Shown piece after piece: positions 45,525 to 55,986 of a DNA stretch of 64,000 bases. Each line of letters opens with the position of its first letter. The first letter of the stretch is position 1. The notes under the pieces were generated by a model that ran no database searches, was not told where the DNA came from, and saw only the letters and a program-made list of their open reading frames with translations. The DNA comes from Karstenula rhodostoma CBS 690.94 (Eukaryota > Ascomycota > Dothideomycetes > Pleosporales > Didymosphaeriaceae), in NCBI GenBank assembly GCA_010093485.1, contig MU001501.1, positions 327,052 to 391,051 on the forward strand. Direction: 5' to 3'. The position numbers and the translations under genes were made by a program.

Positions 45525-47093
45525 ATGACACAAAGAATATGGAACAACTGGAGGCGCGACGAGTATGCGAAATTTTACCACCCTGATCCGCCATGGAAAC
45601 CTGACAATGGGCCATCCGAAGAACTCTCTGCGCTCCCTCTACCTCAATCTGGCACAGCTCATGCGAACAGCTTGAGTAGAGACATGTGGCTTCTGATACT
45701 GGAGGAATTGCCCGTTTCCATTCTACTCAGGCCAATGTCCCTTGTTTCCAAGGATTTTCGTGACTTGTGCATGTCGATTCTATACAGGAAAGTCGACATA
45801 AGCCTCCATCACTACAGACGAGAAGACGTGTATGGATGGTATCCGCCCGAAACAGCCTATGAAGGTCATCACCGACCAGAGCGCGTTAGTCGCCAGCACT
45901 GTCGCTTCGTCCGTCAGCTTCTCAAAACGCCGGAATATGGAAACCACATCCGGCTTTTCTCCTGGACGATGGATGCCAATCACGTTACGCGCTCAGACTT
46001 GACGCTCGAAAATGAATGCAAACACGCGTCCAATCAGCTGCGCATGTTCCGATTCCTACAGAACGTCACAAAGGTCGATATAGATGGTGGACGCACCAGC
46101 CTCCCCGTGCTTTCACACTCCGCATCCTTCTTCCCCAACGCTCACCATGTGCGACTTGGTGGTTTGATGCAGTGGAGTCTTGCGTCCGCAATCCTTCACG
46201 GAAAGGACAAAGCACCCCTGCAATCTTTGACCATCTACAACCTCCTAGAATGCGGTCACCTTCACGACGGTTCGCCCTACGCCCATCGAATCCACAGACG
46301 AAGTCGCGGCCAACCCGAACTCGATTTTAAAGACATGGAAGAAAGCTGGCCAGAAGACTCACCGCCAATCCAAGTCCGTCCCGGCTGCATGCGCCGGCTG
46401 CTCACCGCCGAGCTCGTCTCTCGCTGTCGAAACCTGGATACTCTCTACCTCCGCAAACAGGGCCAACAGCACATTCAGCAACAACTACCCAGCGACCTCA
46501 CGTCCGAGGACGACGTCTACCACGAGTGGGCTTCTTTCATCGCGCAAGTCCAGCCACGCCATCTCCGCGTCGAACACGGCGGCTCCACGCTCTTCCCCTG
46601 GAAAGGCGGAAAGGACTTTAGAACATACCCGAGGATCACGGTCGAGCACATGGCGCCCATGGACGCGCGCTTCAGAGATATCCTCGCCCCCGTGCTATCG
46701 CCCGGCTGGGATGGTCTCCAGACCCTGGAAATCCACGGCGTCTGCGACGTCGTCACGCAGCTTATCGTGCAAGCCTTCCACCGCCGGGTCACCACCGTCA
46801 CCCCTGTCTGCGATTCCACCGTGACATGGTGCTGGAACGCGGAAGTGTCGCACTCACCCGTCACCAGTACGGACGAGTTCATCGGGCCGCCGGTGGAAGG
46901 CCGTGCGTTGATGACGCTGGAAGTGAGGAAGATGCGCGATTGGAATCGAACTTTCCTTCAGCCTGAGCCGTGGACACTGGAGTTGGAATGTGGGGAGTAT
47001 CATAAGGAGCAGGATCGTATGGCGAAGTTTTTGTTTGAGGAGGGGGTGATTACGGAGGGGGAGATGGAGATGAGGGTTAATAGGCGGTATTGA
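45525..47093 (+). CDS. F-box domain protein
   Basis: A single exon of 522 residues. LSRDMWLLILEELP followed by LLRPMSLVSKDFRDLCMSIL (about residues 50-88) is an F-box, the Skp1-binding part of SCF ubiquitin ligases. The rest is a leucine-spaced region with strand-helix character (for example NVTKVDIDGGRT and NLDTLYLRKQGQQ), as expected of degenerate leucine-rich substrate-binding repeats. There are no transmembrane segments. It converges on another F-box gene 230 bases downstream; the two share little sequence, so this is not an obvious recent duplication. The target is unknown. Confidence 0.85.
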   Translation: MTQRIWNNWRRDEYAKFYHPDPPWKPDNGPSEELSALPLPQSGTAHANSLSRDMWLLILEELPVSILLRPMSLVSKDFRDLCMSILYRKVDISLHHYRREDVYGWYPPETAYEGHHRPERVSRQHCRFVRQLLKTPEYGNHIRLFSWTMDANHVTRSDLTLENECKHASNQLRMFRFLQNVTKVDIDGGRTSLPVLSHSASFFPNAHHVRLGGLMQWSLASAILHGKDKAPLQSLTIYNLLECGHLHDGSPYAHRIHRRSRGQPELDFKDMEESWPEDSPPIQVRPGCMRRLLTAELVSRCRNLDTLYLRKQGQQHIQQQLPSDLTSEDDVYHEWASFIAQVQPRHLRVEHGGSTLFPWKGGKDFRTYPRITVEHMAPMDARFRDILAPVLSPGWDGLQTLEIHGVCDVVTQLIVQAFHRRVTTVTPVCDSTVTWCWNAEVSHSPVTSTDEFIGPPVEGRALMTLEVRKMRDWNRTFLQPEPWTLELECGEYHKEQDRMAKFLFEEGVITEGEMEMRVNRRY

Positions 47094-47323
47094 CGGGACG
47101 TATTGGCTTGAGAAGCAAAGGCGTCTAGCATTGGGTTTCTGGCGACGTTTGGGGTACAGTGGGCGTCGGTTTATAGGCGAAAGACGCTCGCGATGCGGCT
47201 CTACATAATCGTCTATTTTTCCTTACCCGTTCTGAGTTTACGCGTGCTATCCTCTGCGAAGTCACCACACTTATACGTCCTTGTTCCTACTCACGTCCAG
47301 TGGCGACCCTATCGCATGATCGA

Positions 47324-49252
47324 CTAAGAATATTCCATCCGCTCGCTTTCCTCCTCTTCCTCGTGCGCCTTCGCCCACGCTGCCATATTGTCAAGGCACC
47401 TCTTACACGCCCCGCAGTTACCACAATCATCCATGACGAGACCAGCATGTGGCTTCAGCAAGTACCTATCCAGGACTGGATGACCGTACAACGGACTCGT
47501 CTGCAGCTCCTTGTCGGACGCAGGCCAGGGAAAGGGAAACGGGTGCTCCCGCGGCGCGGGTGTTGTCCGGGTGTGGACCTGGATGCCTGCCTCCTTGCCA
47601 GCTTCGATTGCTTTGGCATACCATCGCGTTGTTTGAAGGGATGAGTAGTCGATGCCTTCGAGGTAGATGGCGCGGGTTAAGACCTGAGAGCTTGAGTCGC
47701 TGTCGCCCTCGTTGCTCGCCTCATCCTCTTCATCTTCTTCGTCCTCGTCGCCTTCTTCATACAGCCAGCCCTTCTCGACTGACTTGATAAACGTAACCAA
47801 GCCCTCATCAACCATCTCCGCTTCTTTTTCACTAGGCGTCCCCACAAACACAATCGCACCCCATGTATCACCAAATACATCGAACAGATACTCGCCAAAC
47901 TGGCTGCGCGACATCCCCCACGTCCCCACCCCATCCACCTCGCCGCTGTCCCCGTTGGCGGACGGCGCGCACAGCATCACGTCGCTAATGTTCACCGTGA
48001 ATACTGGAGTGTTGAGCTCGGCGGGATCGTACATTTCGCTACGATATCCCTGGACCTCGACTGCGCCGTAGAAGAGAAGGCTTTGCATCGCGCTGTTACC
48101 ATTGGGTAGGATCCGGTCGAGACTGAAGCCAGTCACGCACCCGTTCTGGAACGCCATGCGGAGCAGCCCGTCCGAAGCACTCATCATGGTATCCAACAGC
48201 TCGTAAGCAACATCACCGGACCCCGCAAGTCCCGCGTCCTCGATCACGAGCTCCCGCAAGCTGGGTGAAGAGCCGGGCGGCAGCTTGTCGGAGAAGTCGA
48301 GGTCGGCGTTGTCTTCGTCGTCAAGCTGTTCTTGCGTGAGCGTGAGGCCGTTCAAGTAGAGTGACTGGAGGTTTGGCAGGCGGAAGAGCGGTAAGCTTTG
48401 CTCGGAGAAGATGCGGTGAGGCGAGTCTTGCGGCGCTGCTGCGGCCCTCGAGGGAACGCCTACGGCGATGCAAGACAGCGATGAGAAGCCTGGGGACCAG
48501 GAGTTTTCGTATTGAGCCTCGATTGCGGCGACCAGGAAATCCAGGCAGGATTGGTGGTGTCTGTTATCCCGCGGTGTGAGTTCCTGAACATCCCGTGGTG
48601 ATAGGTGTAAGCAGAGCTCGACTCACCGGTACAGTTCTTTCTCTTCGTCTTCGTTTTCTTCCGCGTCACTCCCCTCGCTTTCTGGCTCAGCATATTTTAC
48701 GAACCTCACAGCTTGAAGGTTAGGACAAAGCGCGATCAGCATCCCCTTCATGGCGCCGTCGTCTCCCTCCTCGATCTTCTTCCTCCAACTCTTGCTGTCC
48801 TCATCGCAAAGTCGTATCTCGTCATGCATAATCTTCTCAAGGGCGTCCAGCTCATATTGCTTGAGGAGGAGCTCCTCCTCCACAACACTGTCCCCATCAC
48901 GCTGCGATTCTGCCCCTCCACTCCCTTCCGCGCGCAAATAATCAGGCAGACGAACGGCATACGGCTTCCAGTCATCCCACGCTACTCTCTGTCCCCAAAA
49001 CTCCAACGCCAAAACATGAGAAATGGCAACGGGATCCTTCAGCAGAGCGCGACACAGCGTCGGCAGCGTCTTAGGAGAAATGTCCGAGGTCGCCTTGTAG
49101 AGAGCGTGGCACGCGCGATGGCGCGCCATAATCACCTGCGAGCAACGCGCGAGATACCGGCATGATAGCGCCAACTGTAGGTATGCGGGCCAGTCGCTGA
49201 AATCGAGGATCCGGGCTATTAACTCAGGAGACAAGTCGGTTAGGCGCGCCAT
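47324..49252 (-). CDS. F-box protein with C-terminal CxxCxxCxxC motif
   Basis: Exons 48627-49252 and 47324-48560 give 620 residues; the intron (48561-48626) is GTGAGT...GATAACAG in phase 2. The join links ELYR to HHQSCLDFLV and keeps a leucine-rich continuation (LPLFRLPNLQSLYLNGLTL). LTDLSPELIARILDF at residues about 4-18 begins the F-box, followed by LALSCRYLARCSQ. An acidic insert (EENEDEEKE) precedes the junction and a second acidic run (GDEDEEDEEDE) follows later. Near the C-terminus DDCGNCGACKRCLDN is a CxxCxxCxxC cluster, a possible metal site, unusual for an F-box protein. The start at 49252 puts the F-box at the very N-terminus; the frame continues 28 codons upstream. Confidence 0.85.
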
Positions 49253-49786
49253 CTCGCTCGACGGATCACAGTGGAGAGCGTAAAGGTGAGGAGATATTCC
49301 ACCTCCGATTCGTGCCAGCATGGGGCCTCCTGTCAATATCCCAGCGCAGGTAGGATGGCTTGCTAGGCAACTTTAGCGGATACGTACGATACACGACTCA
49401 GGGTAAAGCTCCGACTTGGCGCTCGCTAAAATAGACCTTCTCTTGTCTTAGCCTCTACTTCGAAATGAAGCCAGAATGGGTAATCCTAGCATTCTACAGT
49501 GCTGTGAAAGGCGTGTCTTGAGAGTCTGAATACATTCTGTGAAGGACATGACTGTAGCATCAGCGCTAGCCCCCACCATTTCATCGCTACCGAGGTAGGG
49601 AAGTAGCGAAACACGGCGACTGGTGCTCGTGTTGCAGAACAAGAAAATTGTGAAAATCATATTATTAGGCTGGCTACACTAGGAGATGAAAATGGTACTT
49701 GTTTACATTCGATAGCCACGTCTCTGTCGTCCACATTGGACTTCAGCAAGCGTTTATCGGCTAGACTGCTGTTGTTTGTCTCGACC
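49253..49786. other. Spacer, no gene recognised
   Basis: Holds the 5' flank of the F-box gene and the 3' flank of the transporter. One 70-codon frame has no support. Confidence 0.45.
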
Positions 49787-51356
49787 TTAAGTCTCTGAGG
49801 CCGTCTGAGTTTCAGTCTGGTTTCCGTTACGGTGTCTGAAGGATTGGAATTTCTCCGTTATGCTATCCCCAGCGAATTTCTTCTTTATGCTCTCCCCAGC
49901 GAATTTCTCCTTTATTCTCTCCCCAGCGAAAAGCATGATCATGAACGATATTGATGGAATGAACAGGACTGCCGTCACAACAATGACAACCCACCACCGA
50001 GGGGTCGCACCATTGATCTCCTGGATATTCATTCCGAAAATCCCCGTAGCCAGTGTCAATGGGAGGTAGACCGCAGCCAGCAGCGTAAGCATAGTCGATC
50101 TTTCTGCTTGTTTCTTGTTGAATTCTGAGTCCTCAATGGTGATCGCGGTGGTCAGAGTCTGAAAAGTTCCGCGAAGCTGAGCTGATGCCTTTTCGGCTTG
50201 TTGTTCCATGCGAGAGAGCATGCGTAGTAGAAGTGAAATATCGGGTTTGCCATCATCCACGTCATCTGCTTTCCTCCGGGCTCGGTCTGTAGCGGCTGCA
50301 TCCAACGAGTTGGCGTTTTGCAGCCCCGGGATCCAATCGAAGTCAGGATGTTGCTGTTTGACGGCGACCATACTATAGCAAAGAGCACTGTAAAGTACGC
50401 TAGGGGTATGTTTGATCGTTTCCCGTAGCTGTATCACATCGTTGAGCACCTGAACTACCAAGCTGCGACACTTGTTCAGACGTTGGAGGACTGCCTTGCT
50501 TGGCTTGACGGTTGCGTCAGAATCAAGCTCTCGTGCAACGGCAGCCAATTTGTCTAGGCTCAGCTCCCAAGTCGTCAGCCTCATAAGAACGTCAAAAGTG
50601 GTCCGCGCGATATATGTATTTGTTGGAGGGTTGCGGGACAAACTTCGTAGCAGTTCTGTGGCTGGAGGAAACATAAACAGCTTTTTGAAATGTTCAGCTT
50701 CATAAGCATTGTATAATCTTGACTGCTTCTGGAGACCCGTTTCATGCTCAGCAAGCATGGGTAACTCGAGGGAGTCGGTCGAAGGCCGAGAGACATCGTC
50801 TACGAGCAAAAGAACTATCCCTTGTAAGCAGATGCTGTAGATGCCTTGCCATTCCGCATTACGTACTGATTTTAGTCTTTAGAATAGTGAACGAAATCCG
50901 CCCAGTCCAGGGGTAGCCTTGGACCCTCTCGCTACCCTCGTAAGATATGACAGAACATGGTATGGACCAGTACGACTCGGTAGTTACCACATTGGCCGCG
51001 GGGTTTAAGTGATATGCAAAGAATCCAGGATCAATATCGAAGCTAGCACCCAGCTGGCTAACAGCTTCAAGCCCGATATTGTGTACCGCAAAAACCCCGT
51101 CTCTCTTGACAATAGTAGCACTGTCCAGTGCGAGCATTTCCATACGCCAGGGGTCGAATAAATCCTTACTACGTCCCCTAAAGTGGTCCATGATAACATC
51201 TATACTACGCTCTTCACAATATTTCCAAAAGCGCTCTAGGTAGGCATCTCTCTTCTTCTTCTCTGGATACGACCTCGGAGCGGGACCAGCCTTATCCACC
51301 GTTGCTTCTGCCTTCCCACCAAGGCCTTTTTCCACGTCTTTGTTCAGGGGGCTCAT
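49787..51356 (-). CDS. CorA-like Mg2+ transporter family protein
   Basis: Exons 50867-51356 and 49787-50814 give 505 residues; the preferred intron (50815-50866) is GTACGT...GATAG in phase 1. An alternative donor GTAATG with acceptor CTACAG also keeps frame. The C-terminal half has long helices (MLSRMEQQAEKASAQLRGTF), then TM1 (about 405-423), TM2 (about 437-459) and between them GIFGMNIQE, the GMN signature of CorA channels, with Gln-Glu after it. CorA proteins form pentameric Mg2+ channels; fungal members of this diverged class are plasma-membrane or uncharacterised. After TM2 the cytoplasmic tail holds three copies of a 9-residue repeat (FAGERIKEK, FAGESIKKK, FAGDSITEK), encoded by 27-bp tandem DNA repeats at about 49858-49935. 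The start at 51356 lies in a lysine-rich leader. Confidence 0.85.
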
Positions 51357-52061
51357 CTTGGGACGTCGCAGCAACAACCACAAACAAAATCAAAGAAAAA
51401 CAAATGCTTCTTGTCGGAGCACGAGACTATTCTCAGATGTAAATAGACTGCGTTGTTGTTGCGGTGCGCACCATCGCAGTTAAATACAGCTTCAGCCTGG
51501 TCATCAGCTTTCAGCCTCGCGGCCTCGTCATTGCGCAGGCTGCACAGCCGACAAGCAAATAAGAAGGTCGTATTCGGTGCGGCATACTTGCTAAATACGA
51601 GCTCATATGTGGCAGTGCAGATACGGCTGACCACAGGAGGAGGGTAGTTAATATCGAAAGAGGCGTGCGAGCAAATGGAGAAGTGGAATGATGCAGCAAT
51701 GCCCGCAGGACGCCGGTGTAGCCTCGCACCTGCCTGCCACAAGCTGGACGCTCCTACTTCAAAAGCTTCCTCAACAAAAACATAGTGGTGTTAGGCACAG
51801 ATCTCATCACAGCAGAAGACATTGTAAATAGGTGATTTAACGTATCTTTCATTCCATATCGTAAAGTAGTTCGTTCACCAGACAGACAGACATTACTACA
51901 TCCACCCATTCAAGCGGGCAAACGTAGGGCGCACTTTCGCATTCCAGAGCTCATCCATCCTAGACCACAGTCCAGGTTTCCGCTCTCCTTCGTGCTGCGG
52001 CGCCGTCTCAGCATCGCCTTTCCTTTCACGGTCCGGTGTCTGCTCAGGCACGTCGTCGCTC
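51357..52061. other. Spacer and upstream region of CorA gene
   Basis: A 129-codon minus-strand frame (51353-51742) overlaps the CorA start but has no features. Otherwise nothing is recognised. Confidence 0.4.
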
Positions 52062-52324
52062 CTAGTTGGAGACCTTGTCGGGGACGTTCTTGCCAGTGGC
52101 TTTTTCGAACATGTTGCGTGCGCCATCGGTCTGTCCACGGTTCGTCAGCAAACTACTCTTCCTGGGGGATGCTACGGGGGAGGTCGTACGATTTTCTCGT
52201 TCACGCCGCGGTTCTTGTCGGGGTTGGCGCCCATGGAGCCGCCGAACTTCTTCTCGGCTGCGTCGAGGCCCTTGTCGAGGTAGTCCTTGTTGCCGGCGCC
52301 AGCGTTGTTGGTGTTGGAGTTCAT
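52062..52324 (-). CDS. Small hydrophilic conserved fungal protein (67 aa)
   Basis: Two exons, 52190-52324 and 52062-52130, each too short to stand out alone; the intron (52131-52189) is GTACGA...GCTGAC...GGACAG in phase 0. The product begins MNSNTNNAGAGNKDYLDKGL, continues with AAEKKFGG, NRGVNEKITDGARNMFEK and ends ATGKNVPDKVSN. This is the layout of a small, charged, helix-prone family I know from many ascomycetes, with invariant DYLDKG, NEKITDGAR and FEKATG blocks. Function not established; some members are described as stress-related, which I cannot confirm here. A TATA box sits about 115 bases upstream. A different frame stays open past the stop to 51896, so an alternative acceptor could extend the C-terminus. 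Confidence 0.8.
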
Positions 52325-52438
52325 GGTGGGTTTGGGTGTAGGGAGTCGGTTGGTCGGGTGGTTGGGGTGGTTGTGTGGCGTGTGACGGTCACAATTTGCG
52401 GATGGATGGATGAGGTTGTGATGGGCGGGGCGGGACGG

Positions 52439-52446
52439 TTATATAC
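52439..52446 (-). promoter_or_regulatory. TATA box of 67-aa gene
   Basis: Minus-strand CGTATATAACC lies about 115 bases before ATG 52324. Confidence 0.5.
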
Positions 52447-53009
52447 GTTTGGGACTGGGCGGGGGACAACGCAAACGGCAAACGGTATGTGGGAGAGGGA
52501 GAGGGGCTAGACGTTATCGGTGATGCCATCGCGGACAGATTAAACCTGCCCTGCCCAGTCTCGAAGTGGGAAACTTGACGAGAAGCTTGTCGCTGACGTC
52601 GGATGCTTCGGTATCGAGCTCCGCTGCTTTGGACCGTTGATGTCTGTCCTGACGTTGACGTGTGACGTCATTGCATCGAGGACCCTGCCAAGAATCGATG
52701 TGCGCTGGCGGTGACGAGGAAATTATGGGTGCACCACCGAGCAAGCTTCTGAAAATCAGACGGCGCCGCGTGTGGAAAGGTGTGGAGTATGTCAGCGTAA
52801 TCCGGTGCTGGACCGGTGCTCAACTACGTTACAATGTTCTGACAGGCGTAGCAGGCCTTTACTCAAGACTGGGTCTATTCGTAACCACCTTTTATTAATA
52901 GAACACAAACCCATTCTTATAAAACTGGAGAATGGAGGTTGGACAAGTCCCACACTCTTTCCACCGTATAGTTACCGCGCATATTCATGATCTAATCAGG
53001 TGTTATATT

Positions 53010-53099
53010 GTAGAGATTCACTATGAGGTAGGGTAACTTAATAAAGTAGGGGGGACAAAAAGGCGCGTTGTGCTTTACCAATACACGAACAAAGGGGGA
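53010..53099 (+). mobile_element. ~90-bp dispersed repeat, copy 2, with RIP-type changes
   Basis: Matches 34364-34453 in inverted orientation. At five sites the copy at 34 kb has TpG or CpA and this copy has TpA (for example GGGTGACTCAATGAAG against GGGTAACTTAATAAAG). It is flanked by 21-base direct repeats ATCAGGTGTTAWAYTGTAG at 52995-53015 and 53209-53229. Confidence 0.7.
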
Positions 53100-53273
53100 C
53101 TAAAAAAGCGGCTAAGGCGCGCCTAGCGTCTGTGCGCAGGCTAAGTAAAAAGGGCATAGCGCCAAGCTAGCTGAAACGGGACTAGCACGAGGCTAACCCG
53201 AAACGGACATCAGGTGTTAAACTGTAGGGCAGACCTTGTGGGTAAGTATGATGACTTTCTAATTATCAAACAA

Positions 53274-53327
53274 TACTTCGCGAGCTTCTGGAAGCCGCGG
53301 CAAAACGTAATACATGAACGCTGTAGA
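53274..53327. mobile_element. Solo copy of the MITE terminal repeat
   Basis: TACTTCGCGAGCTTCTGGAA, GCCGCGGCAAAACGTAATAC and ATGAACGCTGTAGA match the 20752-20940 arms; CGTAA replaces CGCAA, a CpA-to-TpA change. No second arm lies within the next few hundred bases. Confidence 0.8.
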
Positions 53328-54396
53328 ACTTTCTAATTATTAACAAACTACGAAGTGGTCTATAAAGTAATACCTAGATAAAAATATGCACTGCGACTGC
53401 CGCTAATAGTAACACAAAAGAAGCGTTGTAAATGGGGTAGTCCAGACTTGGAAGTCGGTATACAAGCTCGAATACCAGAAACACCATACCTCTTACAACT
53501 CTTGACATCAACTACAACCAACACCCTCTAGGAGGAAGGATATGTGAACAATATAACATAAACTCCATCTATACCCTAAAGCCCAAAGCTTTATCCCTTC
53601 ATCAGCAGCCCTCCACCCATCTCACAAACACCGCAACCCCAGTCTCTTAAACAACAACCTACCTCTCCCTCTCCCTCACCCCCAATCCCAACCCCACCCG
53701 CAAAAAAACAATCCATCCATCCCACGTCCCTCCCTCCAACAGCCACCCTCACTGCACGCACGTGCACCGTTTTCCGCCCCAGGCACCGCACACACGCTAA
53801 GCTAAGCCGCGTTCGTCCGCATCCCCCCGCACATCCCGACGCGTATGCGTATGCTCGCCTCCCCAAAGCAGCCAGACGGCTGCCTTGCTCGAAAACTTCT
53901 TCATCGCATGATAGCCTCGAGGGCCTTCCCCCCAGCTTGCATCGCTGCGGATCGTTATCCGCGTACCTCGGCCTGTAAAAAGAAGTGTGGTATTGTGCCG
54001 GCAACGCAATCACAAGCAAACGGGACACCCTGATGGACATTACACGTATTTGATATTTCCTTTCGACTCAATCTACTCATCGAACCGTACCGTACCGTAC
54101 CACGCCCGTTCCCACCAAGCATTCTCGGGTATTTCGTCTCATCTCACCGGGTATAAAGCCAAGCGGACCATGCGCGCTGCTCAGCGCAAACAAACGCGAC
54201 GCCGCAGCCGCACACGACATGTTGAAGGAAAAGCGGCCGTTGGTGATTAACACACACAGGACAAGGCGCGGGAAAAACAGATAGCAGAACAGAAACCCAT
54301 CCAGGCCGTAAGCACGCAAGCTTGAGCACCCAATCTACCCCACAACGCCGATGCCCAAAGACGAGAAAGAGGAAAGAAAGGACAGGACAGGACCCA

Positions 54397-54434
54397 GGAA
54401 GGAAGGAAGGAAGGAAGGAAGGAAGGAAGGAAGA
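54397..54434. repeat. (GGAA)n microsatellite
   Basis: About nine GGAA units, 120 bases past the Lst7 stop codon, probably in its 3' UTR. Confidence 0.9.
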
Positions 54435-54555
54435 AATCGCTGAAACGCAGGACGAAAAAAAAAATGACGGAAGCGGATGTAGAATACAGACACGAAAGTA
54501 AAAGCGCAGCATAACGCAAATCTGCTCTCCGCGCAGACAGTGTCCGACGTACCGT

Positions 54556-55986
54556 CTACGCAGACGGCAGCTGCCCGAACTGGTTGATCAGCGAATGCAG
54601 CAGCCCGCAGAAAATTCCATGCAGCCACACGAAGAAGTCCTCCATGCCGACAATCTCGACCAGGTTCTTGGCCTTCATCACCTCGCTCGAGATGCGCGGG
54701 TAGCCGTCCGGGTCGACCTTCTTGGCGGACAGGAAGGAGGAGACGGGCGTGATGTTGCGGGTAGTAGCGGGGGAGCTCGCCACGGAGGAGATGGGGCGGT
54801 CCTTGACGGGGGACGTCTGGAAGAGGGGCACGGAGGAAGCCGAGGTGCCAAAGGGGGGTGAATACGATGTGGACGAGGCTTGCCGGGAGTGCAGGGGCTG
54901 TGAGGCGGCGCTGTCTTTTTCCAGGACCCGGTCGGCAAGGGCAACGATGCGGTTTGCGATAGACTCGAAGACTTCGGTGATTTTGACCATGGCTTTGGTG
55001 GCGCGCATGCCGTCACGGCCTGCCATGGCGATGAGGGCATAGGTCCGCATTGCGCCACGGGCACGGGGGTCTCGCAGCCGGAAGACATATGCGATGGTGT
55101 AGCCGGCGTGCGAGTCGCCGAAGAACATGGGTCCGGCAGCCTTTCCCATGGGGAGCGTCTCAGTGGACAGGGTGCGGATGCAGGTCCGTCGGAGCAGGGA
55201 GTAAGTTGCAGGTGACTGTGGCTGGCTGGTCGAGACGTAACTGAGAGTATGCGTGTGCATCCCCCGCGAGTACATGGGCGAGTCCGGGAACACGTGCGAG
55301 CGGTTACTGTCGAAAGACTTGGACTGCTCGGTATCGGAAGTGTCTGACGAAGTTGAACTACTCATGTCGTCGCATGTGCTGGAGCCGCGCACTGGGAAGT
55401 TGTGCGAGGTCCGTAGCACAGGGCTACCGTTCCGGCCACGGCCATCTTTGGAGGGGCTTCCTGGGGCGCCGTTCGGAATCCTGGCGCTGACCTTCTTCGG
55501 GACGACGATCTGGCAATTGTCGCATACCTCGTTGTCGGTGCTGTACGTGCTGCTTGGTCTTCTGCCGCCGAAGCTGCTGTTGGAGGCGGGGAGACTGGGA
55601 AAGTAGGGGTTGTGTGAAGGGGATCTCGGGCTAGTAGGCGGGGTCTCCAGGGGCGACGTGAGGTGTGGTATGCGGCTGCCCAGTTTGAGCGCCGACGGAG
55701 GCTGCTCATAGAGGCCGTCGTAGGAGAGCTGGGGATGCGGCTCTTCGGAAGGTGGCGTCACGCAGGGGTTGCAGGAGCCGCATGGCGAGGGAGAGGCTTG
55801 TGTGCAGATGATCGATGTCGGACCGTGGACCTCGCAGAAGTGGGCGAGCGAGATCTGAAGCCATGTCAGTGGCCGGGTCTAGGAGGTCGGACGGCACGCG
55901 GGGGGATCGGGGGGACCCAGCGGCGCGGCAACGGCGTGGCTGGGGTGCGGAGGGGGGTCGCGTGGGAGACTGACCGTAAAGTCCAT
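54556..55986 (-). CDS. LST7: Folliculin-like protein Lst7
   Basis: Exon 1 is 12 bases (55975-55986, MDFT). After a 120-base intron (55855-55974, GTCAGT...CTGAC...CTTCAG, phase 0) exon 2 runs 54556-55854, giving 436 residues. The joined start MDFTISLAHFCEVHGPTSII, then CTQ, is the conserved opening of folliculin, a longin/DENN-type protein. FPDSPMYSRG, TYSLLRRTCIRTLS and GPMFFGDSHAGYTIAYVFRL are further family blocks. Two CxxC pairs (CGSCNPC and CDNCQ) and long Ser/Pro-rich inserts lie between. With Lst4, yeast Lst7 is a GTPase-activating complex for Gtr2 that signals amino-acid supply to TORC1 at the vacuole. The product is shorter than animal folliculin, so the C-terminal DENN part is reduced, as in fungi. 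Confidence 0.9.

Larger units (their letters stand above)
52325..54555. other. Long spacer with transposon remnants
   Basis: Contains the second copy of the ~90-bp repeat (53010-53099), a short direct repeat (52995 and 53209), a solo TIR (53274-53327) and a GGAA microsatellite. Frames at 53591-54628 arise from C-rich or GGAA-rich sequence. The last ~900 bases may be the 3' UTR or flank of the Lst7 gene. Confidence 0.5.

Noticed and set aside
51896..52138. 80-codon minus-strand frame
   Set aside because: It is the alternative frame of the 67-residue gene's second exon. The known family frame is better supported, though a spliced extension was noted as possible.
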